From Halosimplex salinum (lineage in GTDB: Archaea; Halobacteriota; Halobacteria; Halobacteriales; Haloarculaceae), in assembly GCF_003730195.1 (NCBI RefSeq), contig NZ_QWGG01000012.1, positions 62,001-126,000 on the forward strand: a stretch of 64,000 bases of DNA, given 5' to 3'. The notes beneath the pieces are model-generated. The model did no database searches, was not told where the DNA came from, and saw only the letters and a list, made by a program, of their open reading frames with translations. Made by a program: the position numbers and the translations under genes. Positions 50,149 to 57,929 of this stretch are shown here, piece after piece; position 1 is the first letter of the stretch; each line of letters starts with the position of its first letter.

Positions 50149-51234
50149 TCAGAACAGGTCGTCGAGTTCCTCGTTGAGGAACGCTTCGTCGGCCGCCGGA
50201 CCGCTCCGCTCGTTCGCGTCGTGTGCCTCCCGCGCGCGTTCCATGAACTCGTCGATGCGATTCGACCGCTCGACGCCGCCGAGGAGGACGAGCGTCGCGA
50301 TGCGCTCCGAGTCGAGCGGGAAGTCGCCGCCGCGGACCTGCATGCTCCCGGTCTCCTCCTCGACCCACGAACGGGCGCGCTCGACGCCTTTGCGCGAGAT
50401 GCGTTCGGGCTGACCGGCGACGACGAGGAGGCCGGTCTCCGCCTCGACGACGTTGGGGACGCTCGTCCCCGTCAGGAGGGCGTTGCGAGTCGTGGAGGTG
50501 ATCGCGTTGACGTTCTCGCCGGCGTCCTCGCTGGCGGCCGCGCTCGCGTAGCCGAGGACGGCCATCCCGCCGGGGCGGAGGGTGTTGATGATCTCGGAGG
50601 AGTCGACGACGCTCTCGGCGACGTCGGCGCCGGCGTCGATCTCGCCGGAGGCGAAGAGGAGGCCCAGTCGCTGTGCGATGTTGTCGTTGATCTCCTCGAA
50701 GCCCTCCTCCATGCTCTCGCCGGCGGTGCGCCAGGCGTCGTTGTCGATGAGCAACAGCGAGTCCGCCTCGCGGGCGATGGTCTTGAGCGAGCGACCGGCG
50801 TTGGCCTGGTAGATCGCGCCCTCGTCGCGGCCGGGGAGGATACCCAGGACGTAGATCGGGACGTCGTAGATCCGGTTGAGTTCTCTGGAGAGCGCGGGCG
50901 CGCCGCCGCTCCCGGTCCCGCCGCCGAGGCCGGCGACGATGACGACCGCCTCGGCGTCGGTGGAGAGCTTCGCGTCGAGACCGTCCATCACTTCCGTCGC
51001 CTCGTCTTGCATTATCTCGGCGCCGAGTTCGTTGTCACCACCGACGCCGTGGCCCTTCACGCGGTCGCGGCCGATGAGCATCGTGTCGATGTCCAGATTC
51101 TGGAGATCCGCTTCGGCGGTGTTGACCGCCATAGCGCCCTGGACGGCGCCGAACCCCATCTCGTAATCGAATTCGGCCAGACGCTGGGTGACCTTGCCCC
51201 CAGCCTGACCGACACCTATCAGGACGACTTTCAT
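50149..51234 (-). CDS. cetZ: CetZ, archaeal tubulin/FtsZ-like cell-shape GTPase
   Basis: 361 residues from ATG 51234. KVVLIGVGQAGGKVTQRLAEFDYE is the CetZ N-terminus (GQAGGK rather than FtsZ's GGGGN), and the GTP-binding loop GLGGGTGSGGAP lies at residues 102-113. VVDSSEIINTLRPGG occupies the T7-loop region. Haloarchaeal CetZ proteins polymerise at the inner membrane and control rod shape and motility rather than division. TATA-like GAATAACC (51254-51263) is about 27 bases upstream. Divergent, with only 80 bases between, from the pilus-like gene series. Confidence 0.93.
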   Translation of the reverse strand: MKVVLIGVGQAGGKVTQRLAEFDYEMGFGAVQGAMAVNTAEADLQNLDIDTMLIGRDRVKGHGVGGDNELGAEIMQDEATEVMDGLDAKLSTDAEAVVIVAGLGGGTGSGGAPALSRELNRIYDVPIYVLGILPGRDEGAIYQANAGRSLKTIAREADSLLLIDNDAWRTAGESMEEGFEEINDNIAQRLGLLFASGEIDAGADVAESVVDSSEIINTLRPGGMAVLGYASAAASEDAGENVNAITSTTRNALLTGTSVPNVVEAETGLLVVAGQPERISRKGVERARSWVEEETGSMQVRGGDFPLDSERIATLVLLGGVERSNRIDEFMERAREAHDANERSGPAADEAFLNEELDDLF

Positions 51235-51253
51235 ATTGCTACCCTCGGTACAG

Positions 51254-51263
51254 TGGTTATTCA
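51254..51263 (-). promoter_or_regulatory. TATA-like box of cetZ
   Basis: Minus strand TGAATAACCA, centred about 25-27 bases before ATG 51234; predicts a leaderless transcript. Confidence 0.5.
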
Positions 51264-51281
51264 ACGTTGGGTACGGGCGAG

Positions 51282-51291
51282 GGTTCAAGTA
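51282..51291 (+). promoter_or_regulatory. Promoter box of the pilus-like series
   Basis: GGTTCAAGTA centred near 51288, 27 bases before ATG 51315. Only about 20 bases separate it from the cetZ box, so both divergent leaderless promoters share one compact control region. Confidence 0.4.
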
Positions 51292-51314
51292 CAGTGACGG
51301 GACGAACCCAGTCC

Positions 51315-51923
51315 ATGTCCGAGCGAGACCTGGAGGCGCGGCTCGACGCGGTCGAGCGCGCCCTGACCGACGACGGCACCGACCTGACCGACCTCAGAGA
51401 GACGAGCGGCGTCGTCGACGACCTGGCCGACCTCGAGCGCCGCGTCGAGCGGATCGAGTCACGCCTCGACGAACTCGAAGCCGGACTCCAGGCCGTCCGC
51501 GGCTACGCCGGGAACGTGCGCGCGGTCAACCGGGAGGTCGAACGCCGCGCCAGCGCCGCTCTCGCCAAGGCCGAGGCGCTCGAAACGGCCGTCGAGGACG
51601 GTGACGTGCGTACCGATCCCTCCGACCAGCAGGCCGACCGTGCCCACTCTCCCGAGCGCGGTGAGGCCGCACGTCGAGCGGTCGACAGACCGGGAGCGCC
51701 GCCTCGGCGCCAGCCCTCCGATGCAGGCGCACGTGGCCGTTCCTCGACGGGGTCCGGGCGGACGGGCGACGGTCGCTTCGCGGACGAGCGCGGCCAGCGA
51801 CCCAGAGAGCAGGACGAGGGGACGGGCGCCGTCCACGGCGACGAGTCGGACGATGCGTCGCGTTCGACGGGGGCCGAGGGGAAAACCGAGCAGTTCGTCG
51901 AGCGCGTCAGAGACGCGCTGTAA
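51315..51923 (+). CDS. Coiled-coil protein opening the pilus-like series
   Basis: 202 residues. Residues 5-85 are a coiled coil (RDLEARLDAVERALT, LADLERRVERIESRLDELEAGLQAVRGYAGNVRAVNREVERRASAALAKAEALE). The rest is a disordered Arg/Gly/Asp/Ser-rich linker with a short helical end TEQFVERVRDAL. No membrane segment. Resembles a haloarchaeal family (I believe the one catalogued as DUF7310) that regularly precedes secretion-ATPase genes. Probably a cytoplasmic scaffold of the machine. Three bases before the next gene. Confidence 0.7.
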   Translation: MSERDLEARLDAVERALTDDGTDLTDLRETSGVVDDLADLERRVERIESRLDELEAGLQAVRGYAGNVRAVNREVERRASAALAKAEALETAVEDGDVRTDPSDQQADRAHSPERGEAARRAVDRPGAPPRRQPSDAGARGRSSTGSGRTGDGRFADERGQRPREQDEGTGAVHGDESDDASRSTGAEGKTEQFVERVRDAL

Positions 51924-51926
51924 CGT

Positions 51927-52430
51927 GTGGTGAGGGTCGCCTTCACCGTCGCGCTCCTCGTGGCCGTGGCGGGGGTCGCCGTCCCGGCCACCGAGTACGT
52001 CGGCGTCCAGCGGAGCGACACCGCCGTCAGAGACGCGGTGGACCGACTCGTCGGCGAAGCGCGCGCGCTCGACGCCGGGAACGATCCGCTCCCGAGCGAC
52101 GCGGATCCGGCGCGCCGGTCCGTCCGGGTGCGACTCCCGACCGACGGGTTCGCCAGCGCCGGGGTCCGCGCGTTCGCCGTGGGACCGCCCGAGGTCTCGA
52201 CGTCGAGAGCGGCCGACTCCGACCCCGACGACCCCTCCGAGGGGGCGGACGCGACGCGGTTCGACTGGCGCGTCGCGGGCGGGACGGAACACACTGTCGT
52301 CGCCGATGGCGTCCGGATCAGGCCGCGGCCGGGTGACTCGCTCCGAGTGTCGGGCGGGCGGACGCGACTGGTCCTCGAACTCGTCGCTACGGACGACCGC
52401 ACCGTCGTCCGGGTCCGGGACGAAGGTTGA
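51927..52430 (+). CDS. Small membrane-anchored protein of the pilus-like series
   Basis: 167 residues from GTG 51927. One N-terminal helix (residues 3-20, RVAFTVALLVAVAGVAVPA) with the rest outside: helix-forming RSDTAVRDAVDRLVGEARALDAGND, then beta-rich SVRVRLPTDGFASAGVRAFAVGP and TRLVLELVATDDRTVVRVRDEG. The N-terminal helix followed by an amphipathic stretch and a beta-rich end is the general plan of pseudopilins, but no prepilin-peptidase site is obvious. It is the second gene; the ATPase gene follows 27 bases later. Confidence 0.65.
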   Translation: MVRVAFTVALLVAVAGVAVPATEYVGVQRSDTAVRDAVDRLVGEARALDAGNDPLPSDADPARRSVRVRLPTDGFASAGVRAFAVGPPEVSTSRAADSDPDDPSEGADATRFDWRVAGGTEHTVVADGVRIRPRPGDSLRVSGGRTRLVLELVATDDRTVVRVRDEG

Positions 52431-52457
52431 AGTACCGGAGCGGGACCACCCGCGGCC

Positions 52458-54392
52458 ATGGACGCACTGCTGTCGCGACTCCGAGGAAGCGACGACGCGG
52501 GCTCGTGTCGCTGCCGGCCCGGCTTCGACGGGGACCGACTGGTCGTCGACGCGAGCGACTGCCCCGGGGGCGGTCGTCTGGAGAGCGCGGCCGACTGCCG
52601 GGAGACGGTCGTCGAAGCGCTCACGGACCGAGACGTGGAGGCGGTCACGACCCGGGCGAACGGGACCCTGCGGGCGTACGAGGACGACGCGGCCGCGTTA
52701 CTGGTCGCGACTGGTCGGTTCGTGGACGCTGCCGCGTTCCACGACGAGCGACTGGCCGAGCGAGCGAAAGGCGACCCGCTCGCCGCGGCGCGGGAGGCAA
52801 CCGGTCGGGCCGGGCCGGTACGGCGGATCGCCGCCGAGACGGGGCTGGCCGACGGAGCGGCCAGGGCCCAGGGGTACGAGGACGCGCTCAGGCCGTACGT
52901 CGGGCCGACCGTGAGTCGGTCCCGGGTCGCCGCGCGGCCGCCGGCGGACGCGCGACTCGTCGACCGTCGTGAACTCGATTCCGGTGGGACGGTCCGCGTC
53001 TACGAGCGGCCGAGCGACGCGGTCCGCACGTACCATCTCGAACCCGTCGAAGCCGGGTTCGACGCGTCGACGACGGCGACGCTCGCGGCCGCCTACGAGC
53101 GACTGGCTGGCGGCGAGGTCTCGGGCGCCGAGCGTGCGCCCGGCCGCGCCGTCCGCTCGGTGGCCGACCCGGACGACCCGGTCGAGCGACTCGCGGCCGT
53201 GCTCCGGAAGCACGCGCGGGGGTACGGCGTCGTCGCGGATCTGTTCGCCGACGGCCGCGTCTCGGACGTGTTCGCCACCGCACCGGTCGCCGAGACGCCG
53301 CTGAGGGTTCGGGTCGACGGCGAGACGATGCGGACGAACGTCAGGCTCACTCGCGGCGGCGCCGCGGCGCTGGCCTCTCGATTCCGTCGCGAGAGCGGTC
53401 GCGCGTTCTCGGGTGCCGACCCGACGCTCGACGCCTCGGTCGTGGCAGGCGACCGGCGGGTGCGGGTCGCCGCCGTCACCGACCCGGTGAGCGACGGGGT
53501 CGCCTTCGCGTTCCGTGCCGGCGACCGCGAGCCCTGGACGCTCCCCGCACTCGTCGCGAACGGGACGCTGTCCGCCGCGGCGGCCGCCGTCCTCTCGGTC
53601 GCGGTCGAACGCGGCGCGGCCGGTCTCGTCGCCGGCCCGCGCGGCGCCGGGAAGACCACCTGTCTGAGCGCACTCCTCTGGGAGGTGCCCGCCGAGACCC
53701 GGAGCGTCGTCATCGAGGACACGCCCGAACTCCCGGTCGACGCGCTCCAGTCCGGTGGCCGAGACGTGCAGGCCCTCCGGAGCTCGCTCGACGGGACCGG
53801 CACCAGTCCGACGGAAGCGCTCAGGACGGCGCTCAGACTCGGGAGCGGCGCGCTCGTCGTCGGCGAGATCCGCGGCGAGGAGGCGGGGACCCTCTACGAG
53901 GCGATGCGCGTCGGCGCGAACGACGGCGCGGTTCTGGGGACCATCCACGGGAACGGCGGCGCGGACGTCCGCGAGCGGGTCGTCGCCGATCTGGGCGTTC
54001 CGGCGTCGTCGTTCGCGGCGACCGACTTCCTGGTGACGCTCGAAACCGCCGACGGCGGGGACGGGACCGAGCGGCGCGTCCGCTCGATCGAAGAAGTCCG
54101 ACGAGCGGGAGCGGTCGACGGGTCGGGCAAGGGAGGCGACTCCGGGGCCGGTGCCGGGAGCGTTCGGTTCGCGCCGCTGTTCGAGCGGGACGGCGACGGG
54201 CTGTCGTCGACCGACCGGATCGAGCGCGGCAACAGCCGACTGGTCGCGTCACTGACGGCGCCCGGGGAGCGCTACGCCGACCTCCGTGACGAACTGACTG
54301 CGCGGGAATCGTGGCTGTCCGACCTCGCTGCGACCGGACGGACCGACCCGGAGCGGGTCGAACGAGCGCGGATCGAGCGGGTGACAGCGTGA
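52458..54392 (+). CDS. Type II/IV secretion-system ATPase (GspE/PilB/TadA-like)
   Basis: 644 residues. The N-terminal 200 are a divergent haloarchaeal region starting SRLRGSDDAGSCRCRPGF with three cysteines near CRC and CPGG. The ATPase core has Walker A GPRGAGKTT (about 393-401), Asp box IEDTPELP (about 419), Walker B ALVVGEIRG (about 465) and His box GTIHGN (about 494), all four hallmark boxes of traffic ATPases. The tail (540-644) is charged. Drives pilus assembly or substrate transport together with the membrane protein encoded next, whose GTG start overlaps its stop. Confidence 0.92.
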   Translation: MDALLSRLRGSDDAGSCRCRPGFDGDRLVVDASDCPGGGRLESAADCRETVVEALTDRDVEAVTTRANGTLRAYEDDAAALLVATGRFVDAAAFHDERLAERAKGDPLAAAREATGRAGPVRRIAAETGLADGAARAQGYEDALRPYVGPTVSRSRVAARPPADARLVDRRELDSGGTVRVYERPSDAVRTYHLEPVEAGFDASTTATLAAAYERLAGGEVSGAERAPGRAVRSVADPDDPVERLAAVLRKHARGYGVVADLFADGRVSDVFATAPVAETPLRVRVDGETMRTNVRLTRGGAAALASRFRRESGRAFSGADPTLDASVVAGDRRVRVAAVTDPVSDGVAFAFRAGDREPWTLPALVANGTLSAAAAAVLSVAVERGAAGLVAGPRGAGKTTCLSALLWEVPAETRSVVIEDTPELPVDALQSGGRDVQALRSSLDGTGTSPTEALRTALRLGSGALVVGEIRGEEAGTLYEAMRVGANDGAVLGTIHGNGGADVRERVVADLGVPASSFAATDFLVTLETADGGDGTERRVRSIEEVRRAGAVDGSGKGGDSGAGAGSVRFAPLFERDGDGLSSTDRIERGNSRLVASLTAPGERYADLRDELTARESWLSDLAATGRTDPERVERARIERVTA

Positions 54393-56170
54393 CGTCCGAC
54401 CATCGCCGAACGGACGGACCGGGATCGCACGCGGTCGATCGGTACCCGGGTGCGGACGCGGCGGACTCGGGCGACCGGTTCGAGCGCGCGGTCGAGGCGT
54501 TCGCGTCGGTCGCCCCGTGGACGCCCGAGGCCGACCCCGAACTGGCGCGCGCGGTCGCGTTTCTCGGCTGGGACGTAGACGCGGAGACGATCCTGCGGGC
54601 GGGCGACGGCGTCGGCGTCGTCGCCGCTGTCGCGGTCGCGCTTCCGCTGGCGCTACTCGTCGGAGTCCCCTCCGTCTCGGTGGCTGCGGCATCGCTGGTC
54701 GGGCTGGGCGTCGCCGCCGGCGCGAGACTCCTGCCGCGTGGGCTGGCGACCGCCCGCCGAACTCGCGCGCTCGGGACGGCACCGGAACTCGTCAGCAGCG
54801 CGGTCCTGCGGATGCGACTCACGCCGACGCCCGAGACGGCCGCGACGTTCGCAGCCGACACCGGCGGTGGACGGCTCGCGCGGAGCCTCGGAGCTCACGT
54901 CAGACAGGCGCGCGGGACCGGGCGGTCCGGGCTGTCGTCGTTCGCCGACGAGTGGGCGGAGTGGTTCCCGGCGCTCAGGCGGGCGCTGACGCTCGTCGAG
55001 TCCGCGGGGTCGGCGACGGCCGAGGAGCGCGAGCGAGCGCTCGACAGTGCGCTCGACGTGACGCTGGCGGGGACTCGCGAGACGACGGCCGAGTTCGCCG
55101 CGAGCGTCCAGGGGCCGGCGACCGCACTCTACGCGTTCGGCGTCCTGCTGCCGCTCGCCCTCGTCGCGCTCTTACCGACCGCCGGGACGGTCGGGCTGTC
55201 TGTGCCGCTGGCCGCCGTCGTGGTCGCGTACGACCTGCTCCTGCCGGCGGCGTTGCTCGTCGCGACCGGGTGGTTGCTCGCTCGTCGACCCGTCGCCTTC
55301 CCGCCGGTCCCGGTGTCACGCGCACATCCCGACGTGACCGACCGTCGGTGGCCGGCACTCGTCGCGGGGGCCGCAGCCGGGGCTGGTGCGTGGCTCGCCG
55401 TCACTCGGATCGCACCGACCTGGGCGGCGTTCGTGACGGCGCCCGCCGCCGGACTGGGTGTGGCGCTCGTCGTCACCTACCGACCGATGACTGCCGTCCG
55501 CGACCGCGTCGACGCCGTCGAGGCGGGACTCCCGGACGCGCTCTATCTCGTCGGTCGCGAAGTGGGACGGGGACGCGCCGTCGAGATAGCGCTGGACGAC
55601 GCGGTCCAGTTGCTCGAGTCGGCGACGGGCGAGGTGTTCGCCGACGCCGTCCGCCAGCAACGGCAGACCCGGGCCGGCGTTCGCGAGTCCTTCCTCGGCG
55701 AGCACGGCGCGCTCGCGACTGTTCCGAGCGAGCGCGCCCGGAGCACGGCCGAACTGCTGGCGGTCGCCGCCTCGGAGGGGCAACCGGCCGGTTCGGCTAT
55801 CGTCGCGATGGCCGACCACCTCGACGACCTCCGGTCGGTCGAGCGGGAGATCCGTCGCGATCTGGAGCGGGTCACGTCGACGCTCGCCAACACGGCCGCG
55901 GTGTTCGGACCGCTGGTCGGCGGTGCGACCGTGACGCTCGCCGAGCAGATGAGCACGGACGGCCCGCTCACAGCGGCGGTGGACCCGGGAGCGCTCGGCG
56001 TCGCAGTCGGCGTGTACGTGCTCGCGCTTTCGGTGATCCTGACGGTGCTCGCCACCGGGCTCGAACGCGGGCTCGACCGCTCGCTGGTCGGGTACCGGAT
56101 CGGGCGGGCGCTCTGTCTCGCCAGCGGCGTCTTCGTCGTCGGACTCGTCGCCACCGGACGGCTCGTCTGA
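54389..56170 (+). CDS. Type II/IV secretion membrane protein (TadC/PilC/GspF-like), duplicated form
   Basis: 593 residues. The start is GTG 54389, overlapping the ATPase stop (GTGA); a longer frame runs upstream inside the ATPase gene and is unlikely. Two similar halves each consist of a cytoplasmic helical domain plus membrane helices: PELVSSAVLRMRLTPTPETAA and GLPDALYLVGREVGRGRAVEIALDDAVQ mark the two T2SSF domains; membrane helices lie at about 70-115, 240-290, 325-370 and 530-590. The FGPLVGGATVTLAEQM segment is typical of archaeal TadC-like proteins. It is the inner-membrane platform of the pilus-like machine. Confidence 0.88.
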   Translation: MTSDHRRTDGPGSHAVDRYPGADAADSGDRFERAVEAFASVAPWTPEADPELARAVAFLGWDVDAETILRAGDGVGVVAAVAVALPLALLVGVPSVSVAAASLVGLGVAAGARLLPRGLATARRTRALGTAPELVSSAVLRMRLTPTPETAATFAADTGGGRLARSLGAHVRQARGTGRSGLSSFADEWAEWFPALRRALTLVESAGSATAEERERALDSALDVTLAGTRETTAEFAASVQGPATALYAFGVLLPLALVALLPTAGTVGLSVPLAAVVVAYDLLLPAALLVATGWLLARRPVAFPPVPVSRAHPDVTDRRWPALVAGAAAGAGAWLAVTRIAPTWAAFVTAPAAGLGVALVVTYRPMTAVRDRVDAVEAGLPDALYLVGREVGRGRAVEIALDDAVQLLESATGEVFADAVRQQRQTRAGVRESFLGEHGALATVPSERARSTAELLAVAASEGQPAGSAIVAMADHLDDLRSVEREIRRDLERVTSTLANTAAVFGPLVGGATVTLAEQMSTDGPLTAAVDPGALGVAVGVYVLALSVILTVLATGLERGLDRSLVGYRIGRALCLASGVFVVGLVATGRLV

Positions 56171-56204
56171 ACCTTTAAGTCCGAACGGGCGACCAGGGCG
56201 ACCC

Positions 56205-56681
56205 ATGTTCGACACCGCCGTGGAATCGACGTACGTCTGGCTCGCGCTCGTCGTCGTGAGCGCCGGCATCATGGGACTCGCGCTCCGGGTCCCGACCGCA
56301 CCGCCGCCCGACGCGACGCCCGTCGCCCGCACCGTGGATAGCGTCGCCTCCAGCCCGCACGAGGCGACGGCGAGACATCCCGTCGACGCCCGACAGATCC
56401 GGCTGGGGTCGACGCGACTCGGCCTCCGCGGGCCCGGTGGAGACGCCCACGCGACGTTCACGTACGGCCCGGTCGTCCCCGCGAAGGGAGGCGACGGCGA
56501 CCGACTAGAGGCGGTTCTCGACGGCGTTCCGCCGGAACGAGTGTTCAGGAACTCGGCCGCGTTCGAGCGAGCCGTGAACCGTTCACAGACCCGGGAGCCG
56601 TCGTGGGAGCCGGCACCGGAGACGCTGGTCGTCAGGCGAGTTACCTGGGGAGGTGTCGATGCGACGCTCGTCGGCGCGTGA
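56205..56681 (+). CDS. Pilus-like series protein, single N-terminal helix (158 aa)
   Basis: MFDTAVESTYVWLALVVVSAGIMGLALRVPTAPPPDATPVA gives one membrane helix at residues 9-27, then an outside domain (SSPHEATARHPVDARQIRLGSTRLGLRGPGGDAHATFTYGPVVPA). No family assigned with confidence; it is probably one of the haloarchaeal DUF7283-7286 group that sits beside such ATPases. The next gene's start lies inside its last 25 bases. Role likely a minor pilin-like or structural subunit. Confidence 0.65.
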   Translation: MFDTAVESTYVWLALVVVSAGIMGLALRVPTAPPPDATPVARTVDSVASSPHEATARHPVDARQIRLGSTRLGLRGPGGDAHATFTYGPVVPAKGGDGDRLEAVLDGVPPERVFRNSAAFERAVNRSQTREPSWEPAPETLVVRRVTWGGVDATLVGA

Positions 56682-57051
56682 GGCACAGACCGAGCCACTG
56701 GCGGCGCTGGTCGCCGTCGTCGTCGTCGCGACCGCGCTCGCGCTCTACGCCGGAGCGTTCGAGTCGAACCTGCCCGGGGCGGTCGAGCGTGACCACGCCG
56801 AGGCAGCGGTCGACCGCGTCGAGCGCGCCGTGACAGTCGGTGGCGTCGCCAGACCGGACCGACTGGGGGAGACACTCGACCGCGGCCCGGCGGGGTATCA
56901 GCTGAACGCGACGCTCGCCGTGGGGAACGACACGGAACGCGCCGGGCCGCAGGCGCCGGAGACGGCCGACACCGCGACCCGACGGGTGAGCGTCCGCGTC
57001 GACGCCGCCCGGGTCGCTCCGGGGCGGCTGGAGGTTCGGATATGGATGTGA
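56653..57051 (+). CDS. Pilus-like series protein, QTEP-type N-terminal helix (132 aa)
   Basis: From GTG 56653 (or ATG 56659). AREAQTEPLAALVAVVVVATALALYAGAFE (residues 8-38) is a pilin-like start: a charged residue, then a small residue/Gln, a Pro, then a long hydrophobic helix. Behind it the chain is helical then beta-rich (VRVDAARVAPGRLEVRIWM). Overlaps the previous gene by 29 bases and ends 10 bases inside the next, so tightly coupled. Could be a pseudopilin. Confidence 0.65.
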   Translation: MSMRRSSAREAQTEPLAALVAVVVVATALALYAGAFESNLPGAVERDHAEAAVDRVERAVTVGGVARPDRLGETLDRGPAGYQLNATLAVGNDTERAGPQAPETADTATRRVSVRVDAARVAPGRLEVRIWM

Positions 57052-57929
57052 GGGCGTCGAGTACCGTCCTCGACACCGTCGTCTTCGTGTTGCTCGTGGG
57101 CGTCGCGGTGGGGATTCTCGCGGGGGTCGACGTCCGCGAGACGGCCGGTGGCGACCGCGTCGCCGAGGAGACCGCGGACGTGCTGGCGACGAGCACGACG
57201 GAACTGACCTACACTCGCACGGCACAGGTACAGTCCGCATCGGTCCTCGGCGGTGAGGAGACGGAGACCGTCAGCGTCGCCCGGACTGCCCGCGGGACGC
57301 ACGCGCAACTGCTCGCGGCGGCCGCGGTGTCTACTCCGTCTCTCGCCGCCGAGTCGCTGGTCGGAACCGGCGAGACGCTCCGAACGGCAGTGCGCCCGGC
57401 GACACGGCGCATCCTCCCCACGCGGACGGCGAACGTACAGGTGGGCGTGGCCTGGTACCCCTATCCGAACGCGACGCTGCATTCGTCGTTCACGGTCGGT
57501 GACTCGCCGCCGCGGGACGCCGACGTGTCCGTCACGACGGCGCGGGTCGCGAGCGGCCTCCCCAACGTCTCGGCGGAGGCGAGGCGAGCCGTGCAGGCGG
57601 GCGGGTACGACGGCGTCGCGACGGTCCTCGCTCGCGCCGTCGTCGACGGCCTCTTCCCGCCCGCCGAGACCAGAAGCGCGCTCTACAGCGAAGGCCCCGA
57701 CAGAGCGCTAACCGCGCATCGCTACCGCACGGCCTCGGAACTGCTCGGGTCCGACGCCGACGAAGCGCTGGGGCCACGGAGCGTCGCGGCGGCGAACCGT
57801 CGACTCGCCGACGCACTCGCGGATCGACTGCGTGCGGATCTTCGCCACCGCTACGACTCCCCGGACGACGCCGCTCGCGCTGTCCGTGCTCATCAGGTCC
57901 GACTCGTCGTCAGGACGTGGGAGCCGTGA
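57042..57929 (+). CDS. Pilus-like series protein, single N-terminal helix (295 aa)
   Basis: STVLDTVVFVLLVGVAVGILAGVDVRET places a membrane helix at residues 8-28, typical of TadE-like or minor-pilin proteins. The remainder is outside and soluble, with repeated helical parts (AHQLLAAAAVSTPSLAAESLVG-like, ADALADRLRADLRHRYDSPDDAARAVRAHQ). Overlaps both neighbours (10 bases and 4 bases). I do not recognise it beyond membership of the haloarchaeal pilus-like set. Confidence 0.65.
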   Translation: MDVRASSTVLDTVVFVLLVGVAVGILAGVDVRETAGGDRVAEETADVLATSTTELTYTRTAQVQSASVLGGEETETVSVARTARGTHAQLLAAAAVSTPSLAAESLVGTGETLRTAVRPATRRILPTRTANVQVGVAWYPYPNATLHSSFTVGDSPPRDADVSVTTARVASGLPNVSAEARRAVQAGGYDGVATVLARAVVDGLFPPAETRSALYSEGPDRALTAHRYRTASELLGSDADEALGPRSVAAANRRLADALADRLRADLRHRYDSPDDAARAVRAHQVRLVVRTWEP

